Assembly (NCBI GenBank): GCA_937991535.1
Contig: CALKHN010000045.1
Span: 1 to 12,019 of the forward strand
Reading direction: 5' to 3'
Source of the DNA: an uncultured Sphingobacteriales bacterium
Lineage (GTDB): Bacteria > Bacteroidota > Bacteroidia > Chitinophagales > Chitinophagaceae
Length of the DNA stretch: 12,019 nucleotides
Part shown: positions 6,267-12,019 of the stretch, in pieces
Numbering within the stretch: the first letter of the stretch is position 1
Layout: each line of letters starts with the position of its first letter
The notes under the pieces: generated by a model
The model's database searches: none
What the model was told of the DNA's origin: nothing
Seen by the model: the letters and a program-made list of their open reading frames with translations, nothing else
Position numbers and translations under genes: made by a program

Positions 6267-6300
6267 CAAAGATAGAGCCGGGCAGGGGGTGGTTTCCTAA
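6267..6300 (-). promoter_or_regulatory. Promoter and candidate G-tract operator of the thioredoxin-like/CsoR-HMA/MFS operon
   Basis: On the minus strand, TATCTTTG (6267-6274) is an exact match to the Bacteroidota -7 consensus TAnnTTTG. It is preceded, after a 22-base spacer, by TTAG at 6297-6300 in the -33 position. The spacer contains GGAAACCACCCCCTG, nearly identical to the element before the P1B ATPase and at the same distance from the -7 core. The element begins almost at the stop codon of the upstream CusB-like gene (6302-6304). It sits about 40 bases before the thioredoxin-like ATG, leaving a leader of roughly 30 bases. Confidence 0.65.
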
Positions 6301-6301
6301 T

Positions 6302-7696
6302 TTATTTTTCACTTTTTCCACCTATCTTCATATCCGACATCTGCATGCCGGCCATATTTGCGCCGCCCGTTTTGAGCTGATATTCGCTGTTGACTAAATA
6401 AACGCCCGCGCTTACCACCTTATCTCCACTCTGTAATCCGGCCAAAACCTTCATCCTGTCGTGGTCACTTTCACCCAATTGTACCATCTGTCTTTTAAAC
6501 TGATTTTCGGGCAAGGCTACCCAGACATAGGTCATGCCGCCATCGTAAACCACTGCAGACGTCGGAATGGAAAGCGCAGAATGACCAGCTGCGCTCTGCT
6601 GTAAATACACCTTGGCCAACATTCCGTTTTGTATTCTGCTGCCAGGATTCGGAATGGAAATATAAATCGGGTACACGCGGGAGTTAGCCTGGCTCACCAG
6701 ATTGTTAAATGCTATTTTCCCATTCAAAATTCCCGGATAGTTTTCCAATTTTACCTTTACTGCCGGATGGCCGGAAAGGAAATTAAGCTCTGTGTCGTAT
6801 AGCTGCGCTTTCACCCAAAGATGATCGTTGTTTATCAATTCAAAAACGGTTTCGCCTTCATTTACGAAATCGCCTTCTACTTTTAACCTTTGAGACAAAA
6901 TACCCGATTTTTTGCTGTAAATAGTAATTTTTCCGGTGGGCTTTTCAGTAGCAAGCCGATCAACCTGCGATTGAGAAAGTCCCCACCTCAACATCTTTTG
7001 TTGCAGTGCCTGAATGGTTTTAGATACATCCACCGAAGATTTTTGAAACAACGGCCTTTGCCGAATAGCAATACGGTAGTCGTTTTCGGCAGCCAGCAAA
7101 TCGGGACTGTATAGCTCATAAAGTTTTTGACTAACGCGGATTTTTTCTCCCGGATTGCGTACAAAAGATTTTTGAATCCACCCGCCAACCCAAGCGCTGA
7201 CGACCGATGTTTCATTCGGATTAAAGGTGGTGGTGCCTGTTAAAATGATTTCTCGGCTTATTGCTCCGCCAGCCAAGGCAACTATTTTAACCCCTGCCAT
7301 AAATTGTTGTTGAGGTGAAAGCTGTATTGGGGCAGAACTACTCATATCCATGCCTTTCATAGAAGAACCTGAATCTTTTCCGTGCTGTTCCTTCATATCC
7401 ATATTGCCCATTGTCGAATCCGGTTTTTGCTTGTCTATTTTTATCCCCGGTATACTTTGGGTGGTGTCCTGCATGTTCATCTCGCTTTTCATCACCGGCA
7501 CCAAATCCATTCCGCAAATCGGGCATTTTCCGGGTCCGTCTTTGTGTACCTGCGGATGCATCGGACAGGTGTAATAGGCAATTTCTTTTGCTGCTACAAC
7601 TGTTCCTGTTTTGTCTTGTTCATTCTTTGCGGACTTGTCGTTGCAGCCCCCCGCAAGCAACAAAGCCACAAATAGAATGATATATTTAGTTTTCAT
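6302..7696 (-). CDS. CusB-like RND adaptor lipoprotein with N-terminal heavy-metal-binding domain
   Basis: This periplasmic adaptor links an RND pump to its outer-membrane channel. The ATG at 7694-7696 gives 464 residues. A TTG nine bases upstream is possible but would only lengthen the signal by three residues. The signal ends in LAGGC (Cys18, lipobox). Next comes a heavy-metal-binding domain, YYTCPMHPQV...GKCPICGMDLVP (about 41-67), with C44, M46, H47, C58, C61 and M63. A Met/His-rich linker (about 69-120) precedes the adaptor core. The core shows YSPDLLAAENDY at the helical hairpin, paired barrel-sandwich segments, and a beta-barrel and membrane-proximal region. The C-terminal tail is again Met-rich (ANMAGMQMSDM). 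The gene begins 14 bases after the other adaptor's stop. The domain is known from Cu/Ag adaptors, supporting Cu(I) or Ag(I) efflux. Confidence 0.92.
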   Translation of the reverse strand: MKTKYIILFVALLLAGGCNDKSAKNEQDKTGTVVAAKEIAYYTCPMHPQVHKDGPGKCPICGMDLVPVMKSEMNMQDTTQSIPGIKIDKQKPDSTMGNMDMKEQHGKDSGSSMKGMDMSSSAPIQLSPQQQFMAGVKIVALAGGAISREIILTGTTTFNPNETSVVSAWVGGWIQKSFVRNPGEKIRVSQKLYELYSPDLLAAENDYRIAIRQRPLFQKSSVDVSKTIQALQQKMLRWGLSQSQVDRLATEKPTGKITIYSKKSGILSQRLKVEGDFVNEGETVFELINNDHLWVKAQLYDTELNFLSGHPAVKVKLENYPGILNGKIAFNNLVSQANSRVYPIYISIPNPGSRIQNGMLAKVYLQQSAAGHSALSIPTSAVVYDGGMTYVWVALPENQFKRQMVQLGESDHDRMKVLAGLQSGDKVVSAGVYLVNSEYQLKTGGANMAGMQMSDMKIGGKSEK

Positions 7697-7710
7697 TGTT
7701 TTCAATTTTA

Positions 7711-8862
7711 TTATTTAATATAACTGTCATTGTCTATCATAAAAGAAGCGTCTTTGGCTATTTTTTCCCCGACAGAAATGCCGCCTGTGATTTGAATAAA
7801 ATCACCTTTTTGTACCCCGGTTTCCACATCTCTGACGCTGAAAACGTTTTCCCTCTCCTTATTTTGAACCCATACTACCGAATGATCGGGACCAAGAATA
7901 TTAACCGCTGAACGCGGAATAAATAGGGACTCTCCACCCGTTTGTGTGGCGATCTTAGCGCGGATAAGCGTTCCGATTTTCCACTGTTCCGGCAGGTTAT
8001 TCAAATACACACGAATCTGGCCTGTCTGCTCTTCCTCATTTCTAAAAGGAGGAATAAAATCAATACGCCCACTCACTATTTGTTGAGGATTGGCTTCAGT
8101 AAATACCCTAACAGGAGCACCCAATTTAACCGACATAAAATCCTGATTTAAAATGTTCAGAATCGCCCATTTCTGACCTGTGTTTTGGATGGCAAAAACC
8201 GGCTCCCCTTTTTGCACATATTGCCCTTCTTTGATGGGTAGATTTGTATTGTCTTCTCCTTCCTGCATGGCCATTCCGGTCATTTGAGGCGGTTGTGAAA
8301 TGCCGTTGTACAGGCTATAAATGGTGATGTTTAAGAGGGGTTTTTTGGTTTGCATTACCTGGTTAATTTCGGCGGCGGTCATCCCAAGATTTTGTAGTTG
8401 CTCTTTTAATCCTTTAATAAGAACTTCGTCACGACCGTTTACCGCCTGCAAAAGATGGCGTTGTGCAGCAACCAACTCAGGACTGTAAATATCCATTAGT
8501 GGTTGTCCGCTTCTTATCTGCTGACCGGCATATTTTACAAAAAGGTGGACTATTCTGCCTGTTATTCGGGTGTTTACCGTATTCAAAGCCCTTTGGTCAA
8601 AGCCTATAAATCCTTCTACACTTAGCGTGTCCTGCGGAGACATCGGCTGTGGTTCGGTCGTTTTATAATATCCAATGGCTGTTTGCGTTACCGGTTCGGC
8701 TAAATATTTCAAAAGGGAACCGGTGTTTATTTCCTCGTTTTCAACCTTTTGAACGTCTTTGGTTTGACGCTGACAGGAAACTAAAAACCCCACCGGCAAA
8801 ATCAACCAGACCATTAGTCTTATCCGCCAATTAACGTCTTTCATTTTTATTCGTTTATTCAT
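7711..8862 (-). CDS. Second CusB-like RND adaptor lipoprotein, without metal-binding domain
   Basis: This is a 383-residue membrane-fusion protein of the CusB/HlyD type. The signal ends in FLVSC, making Cys30 the probable lipidated residue. ATG codons at 8860-8862 and 8842-8844 are both plausible starts. A longer frame from a TTG at 8928 would overlap the TolC-like gene by 32 bases and is less likely. The core has TGRIVHLFVKYAGQQIRSGQ (barrel-sandwich first half), then YSPELVAAQRH at the start of the helical hairpin, then a beta-barrel segment. Between the halves of the barrel-sandwich is an insertion with MTGMAM (194-199), a likely Met metal site that ordinary adaptors lack. It sits between the outer-membrane factor and the HMBD-bearing adaptor in one operon. 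It may form a mixed adaptor ring with the other adaptor or serve a different stage of metal transfer. Confidence 0.9.
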   Translation of the reverse strand: MNKRIKMKDVNWRIRLMVWLILPVGFLVSCQRQTKDVQKVENEEINTGSLLKYLAEPVTQTAIGYYKTTEPQPMSPQDTLSVEGFIGFDQRALNTVNTRITGRIVHLFVKYAGQQIRSGQPLMDIYSPELVAAQRHLLQAVNGRDEVLIKGLKEQLQNLGMTAAEINQVMQTKKPLLNITIYSLYNGISQPPQMTGMAMQEGEDNTNLPIKEGQYVQKGEPVFAIQNTGQKWAILNILNQDFMSVKLGAPVRVFTEANPQQIVSGRIDFIPPFRNEEEQTGQIRVYLNNLPEQWKIGTLIRAKIATQTGGESLFIPRSAVNILGPDHSVVWVQNKERENVFSVRDVETGVQKGDFIQITGGISVGEKIAKDASFMIDNDSYIK

Positions 8863-8896
8863 TTTGAAAAGAATTGAAATCGTTTTTAAATTTCTT

Positions 8897-10183
8897 TTAA
8901 TACTGTTGAATTGCTGCTTGTAATTCAATTTTAGACTTTATCAAATCCGATAATTTTTCGTAATACTCAAATTCCTTCATCGTCAAATCCTCCCACGCCG
9001 TAAGGGTTTCGTAAATGTTCCCCTGATTCTCACCAAGGGCATCCAGATTAGCTTGTAAGGTTTTTTGGTAAGCCGGAATGACTTCGGTTTTAAAAATGTT
9101 CAGGTCTTGCTCTGCGGTTTGTATTTCTAATTGTTGCTTGCGCACAGCACCTAAGGTTTGCTGTACCTTGTCTTCAAAATCCTTCTGTTTTGCCTGGATT
9201 TCATAATCAAGGGATTGTGCTTCATTCTTATAGCCTTTTTTCGACCACGGCGCAATCGGAATCGTTACCATCACCATCACATTGTACATATACATGCCGC
9301 CGGCCATGCGCATATTGTCCAGAGTAATGCCGAAAGTGGGTTTGCTCTTCGATAAAATGGATTTTTGCTGCAGTTTATCCGTCTCTATTTCGTTGGAAAT
9401 CCGCTGAATATCCGAACGGTGGTTTTGTATATAGCCGGAATCTATACTGAGAATATTTATCCGGTTTGCCACCGGATCTGCAAGGGTATCTATTTTTAGA
9501 GGTTGCCCGAGAGGCCGGTTCATCAGGCTGTTCAAAATGGCCGATGACTGCCCGACCACACTTTCTATTTTGATACGTTGCGATTTTAAATCACTGAGTT
9601 TGGCGCGGATTTTATAGATATTGGGCAAATCGGCCTTGCCGTACTGAAGCCGGCCTTCGGCTATTTTTAAAAGAAGCTGAATTTGTTTCTCCTGCTGGTT
9701 GAGGACCGCCAACTTCTTTTCGGCGATATACGCTTCTGTAAAGGTGTTTTTTGCCTGAAAAAAAAGTTGATTCTTCATCGTCTCCCGGTCATTTTTATTC
9801 AGTTGGGAAAAAGATTCGAAATACGCCTTTTGATTTTTCTGCCGGGCAAAATTCGGAAACATCTGCTGCACCCTGATCATCGGCATTTCTCGGGCTTCCA
9901 TTCCTTTGGGTACGTTGTACGGAAATTCACTCAGCCCAACGCCAATGGAAGGTGCATCCCACGCTTTCACCGCTTCGGCCTGTTTGTTACTGGCATTCGT
10001 TTTTAATGCAAATTGTTGCAACCCTGCATTTTGAACCTCTATACTGTCTAAGATACGTTCTAATGTCCAAATATCTTCCGGACTACTATTTTGTTCCTGC
10101 GCATTTGCCGCAACAGAAATAAATGTGAACAAGAAAAACAGATAGTATTTCCAAAATTGGATTATTGATTGATAAGTTTTCAT
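8897..10183 (-). CDS. TolC-family outer-membrane efflux protein
   Basis: This 428-residue outer-membrane factor provides the exit duct of the tripartite pump. The N-terminus has a hydrophobic signal with a probable cleavage site after AANA (about residue 28). Unlike E. coli CusC, it shows no lipobox cysteine. The mature part has the repeated long-helix pattern of the family, with many heptad-like Gln/Lys/Glu-rich stretches, and a GVGLSEFPYN segment near the first beta strands. Its length is typical for Bacteroidota members. The ATG at 10181-10183 overlaps the RND pump stop as ATGA, so synthesis is coupled to the pump. The CusB-like adaptor gene follows within a few tens of bases. The family assignment is firm; the metal specificity comes only from its partners. 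Confidence 0.92.
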   Translation of the reverse strand: MKTYQSIIQFWKYYLFFLFTFISVAANAQEQNSSPEDIWTLERILDSIEVQNAGLQQFALKTNASNKQAEAVKAWDAPSIGVGLSEFPYNVPKGMEAREMPMIRVQQMFPNFARQKNQKAYFESFSQLNKNDRETMKNQLFFQAKNTFTEAYIAEKKLAVLNQQEKQIQLLLKIAEGRLQYGKADLPNIYKIRAKLSDLKSQRIKIESVVGQSSAILNSLMNRPLGQPLKIDTLADPVANRINILSIDSGYIQNHRSDIQRISNEIETDKLQQKSILSKSKPTFGITLDNMRMAGGMYMYNVMVMVTIPIAPWSKKGYKNEAQSLDYEIQAKQKDFEDKVQQTLGAVRKQQLEIQTAEQDLNIFKTEVIPAYQKTLQANLDALGENQGNIYETLTAWEDLTMKEFEYYEKLSDLIKSKIELQAAIQQY

Positions 10184-12019
10184 ATCGTTTCTTTTTGAAT
10201 ACCGGCCATTCTGATCCGGCCATATTTTTTTAAATCGTGTTCTTTAAACCATTCGTATAAGATGGGCATAATCAGCAGGATGCTTATGGCTGACGTGATG
10301 ATGCCGCCGATGATAGGCAGCGCAATGGGGCGCATCAGTTCTATCCCCGTTCCATTCGACCACAATACAGGAACCAGTCCCAGCAGGATTACCGAAACCG
10401 TCATCAGTTTGGGACGCAACCGTTTGACGGCGCCTTCCATCACGTAATGCCGCAGGGTAGGTTTATCAACGGAAGCTCCTTTCTCTTTGACCATCTTTTG
10501 CATGGCTTCCTCTAAATAAATCATCATCACCACTCCCGTTTCCACCGCTACTCCGAACAGGTCAATAAATCCCACCGCTACCGCTACGGAAAGATTGGTC
10601 TTGTAAAAATACAAGATGAGTACGCCGCCTATCAATGAAAAAGGAAGTACCAGGAGCGTATTGGCGGCATCACGCCAATCCCTGAAATTCAGGTACAGAA
10701 TCAGGAGGATAATCAAAATGACGATAGGGATGATCTGTTTGAGGGTTTTAGCTGCGTGAAGCTGACTTTCCCATTCTCCACTCCATTGAATATAGTAGCC
10801 CTTCGGTAGCTTTAGCGACTTTTGCAGTTTTTCCATCGCTTCGTTGACGGTACTGCCTAAGTCACGGCCTCTCACGTCAAACATTACCGTGCCTTTGAGC
10901 AGTGCATTTTCGCTGTTGATCATCGAAGGGCCTTCTGAAATACCAATATCTGCCACATCCGATAATGGAATGGGGCCGTTTTGGGTCTGTATCAAAGTGC
11001 GTTTTATCAGGTCAAGATTAGACCTGAAATCCTGCGCAAAGCGTACATTGATTGGGAAGCGTTCACGTCCTTCAATAGTCTGGCTCACATCCACTCCACC
11101 TACGGCGGCTCGCAAAACATTATTGACCTGATTGGCTGTCAATCCATATCGTCCCAGGGCTTTCTTTTTGATTTTAACATCTAAAAATTTCCCGCCTGTT
11201 AACGGTTCAGGGTAGAGATCTGCGACACCCGGAATGTCTTTTAACTCTGAAGCAATGGTCTGTGCCACTGCATTCAAGGTGTCCAGATCTTGTCCAAATA
11301 TTTTTACCCCAACATCCGTCCTTATCCCGGTATTCAACATATTGATCCGGTTGATAATAGGCTGTGTCCAGCCGTTGGTCACGCCGGGGATCTTGAGTTT
11401 CTCATTGAGTTCTGCCACTAATTTATCTTGTGTCATCCCCGGACGCCATTTATCCTTGGGTTTCAACTTGATAATGGTTTCAATCATATTGATGGGAGCC
11501 GCATCGGTAGCCGAATTGATTCTTCCGGCTTTTCCCAATACATTTTCCACCTCCGGCGTTTGCGTAATCATTTTATCCTGAATTCTTATAATCCGCTTCA
11601 TTTCTGCGTTGGAGGCATCGGGCAGGGCTACCGGCATAAACAAAATGGTTCCTTCGTTCAGCGGTGGCATAAATTCGCTTCCCAATCTGGTCATCAAAAA
11701 GACAGATAAAACCAAAGCTAAAATGCCGATGCCCAAGACCGTTTTCTTCCATTCTAAGCACCACCTTAGCAGCGGTTCGTATAAACGGGTAAAAAAATGA
11801 CTGACCGGATTCTTACTTTCGGGCTTCATTTTTCCCTTCATCAAAATGGCCATTAATACCGGTATCAGGGTAACGGTTAAAATAAGCGATGCCACCATTA
11901 CCAGGGTTTTTGTCCATACTAACGGGTGAAACATTTTCCCCTCACGTCCGGACAATAAAAACACCGGTAAAAAGGTGATGATGATGATCAGCACCGCATT
12001 GATTACCGGGCGGCCTACC
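10180..12019 (-). CDS. CusA/CzcA-family heavy-metal RND efflux pump, C-terminal part
   Basis: This is the proton-driven inner-membrane pump of a Cus/Czc-type system, cut by the window end. The frame is open to the edge and adds eight residues (VGRPVINA) before the GTG at 11992-11994. That GTG is therefore an internal valine and not a start. About 612 residues are present, against a usual full length near 1040. Visible parts are helices 5 and 6 (LIIIITFLPVFLLSG onwards), helix 7, the second periplasmic loop (including NRINMLNTGIRTDVGVKIFG and QTIEGRERFPINVRF), and helices 8-12 with FGVAVETGVVMMIYLEEA and LRPKLMTV. Compared with E. coli CusA from memory, the first metal-site Met (11338-11340) is kept. 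The positions of the second and third appear to be Leu (11140-11142) and Gln (10981-10983). The helix-4 acidic relay is outside the window. The gene heads or lies within the TolC/CusB operon. Confidence 0.95.
   Translation of the reverse strand, partial: VGRPVINAVLIIIITFLPVFLLSGREGKMFHPLVWTKTLVMVASLILTVTLIPVLMAILMKGKMKPESKNPVSHFFTRLYEPLLRWCLEWKKTVLGIGILALVLSVFLMTRLGSEFMPPLNEGTILFMPVALPDASNAEMKRIIRIQDKMITQTPEVENVLGKAGRINSATDAAPINMIETIIKLKPKDKWRPGMTQDKLVAELNEKLKIPGVTNGWTQPIINRINMLNTGIRTDVGVKIFGQDLDTLNAVAQTIASELKDIPGVADLYPEPLTGGKFLDVKIKKKALGRYGLTANQVNNVLRAAVGGVDVSQTIEGRERFPINVRFAQDFRSNLDLIKRTLIQTQNGPIPLSDVADIGISEGPSMINSENALLKGTVMFDVRGRDLGSTVNEAMEKLQKSLKLPKGYYIQWSGEWESQLHAAKTLKQIIPIVILIILLILYLNFRDWRDAANTLLVLPFSLIGGVLILYFYKTNLSVAVAVGFIDLFGVAVETGVVMMIYLEEAMQKMVKEKGASVDKPTLRHYVMEGAVKRLRPKLMTVSVILLGLVPVLWSNGTGIELMRPIALPIIGGIITSAISILLIMPILYEWFKEHDLKKYGRIRMAGIQKETI

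Noticed and set aside
7697..7705. TTG start giving three extra residues on the HMBD adaptor
   Set aside because: The ATG at 7694-7696 directly gives a compact lipoprotein signal.
8863..8928. N-terminal extension of the second adaptor from a TTG at 8928
   Set aside because: It would overlap the TolC-like gene and put more than twenty extra residues before a good lipoprotein signal; ATG at 8862 or 8844 is more plausible.
9158..9355. Plus-strand reading frame with a striking His-rich stretch (RYHHHHIVHIHAAGHAH)
   Set aside because: It lies wholly antisense to the well-supported TolC-family gene; the histidines come from complementing Met/Val/Thr codons of that gene.
11992..11994. GTG as a start codon for the RND pump
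   Set aside because: The frame continues to the window edge with conserved family sequence (VGRPVINA), so this is an internal valine of a truncated gene.

Overview
The window looks like a heavy-metal resistance island from a member of the Bacteroidota, and Cu(I)/Ag(I) is the most likely class of metal. The phylum call rests on three things: an RteC-type fragment (RteC regulates Bacteroidota conjugative transposons), promoters resembling the Bacteroidota -33 TTTG / -7 TAnnTTTG consensus, and Bacteroidota-style lipoprotein signals. All recognised genes lie on the minus strand, so transcription runs from high to low coordinates. No rRNA, tRNA, CRISPR array or complete insertion sequence was seen.

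Region 1 (12019 down to 6302) is a tripartite Cus/Czc-type efflux operon. It holds the C-terminal half of a CusA/CzcA-like RND pump (cut by the window edge), a TolC-family outer-membrane factor whose start overlaps the pump stop (ATGA), and two different CusB-like adaptor lipoproteins. The second adaptor carries an N-terminal Cys/Met/His heavy-metal-binding domain and a Met-rich linker. Together they should move metal from the periplasm or inner membrane out of the cell.

Region 2 (6300 down to 4143) starts with a recognisable promoter. It encodes a small thioredoxin-like protein with eight cysteines, a CsoR/RcnR-type (DUF156) regulator fused to a C-terminal HMA domain, and an MFS transporter coupled to the regulator by an ATGA overlap. 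The regulator has lost all three canonical CsoR copper ligands, so the fused HMA domain or an extra CxxxC may do the sensing.

Region 3 (4142 down to 455) starts with a second promoter sharing the same G-tract motif, at identical spacing to the -7 box, as region 2. It encodes a P1B-type ATPase with HMA domains at both ends and YPC in place of CPC, a periplasmic HMA lipoprotein, and a CcdA/DsbD-like membrane protein with a CGLCPC cluster, coupled to the lipoprotein by TAATG.

Region 4 (454 down to 1) holds a 44-codon open stretch in frame with the preceding gene's stop, then the N-terminal quarter or so of an RteC-like protein. This suggests an element boundary or a scar of a conjugative transposon.

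The most interesting inference is a two-operon regulon under the CsoR-HMA fusion. Its members would pass metal through cysteine carriers (cytosolic thioredoxin-like protein, ATPase HMA domains, periplasmic HMA lipoprotein) to export systems with non-canonical metal sites.
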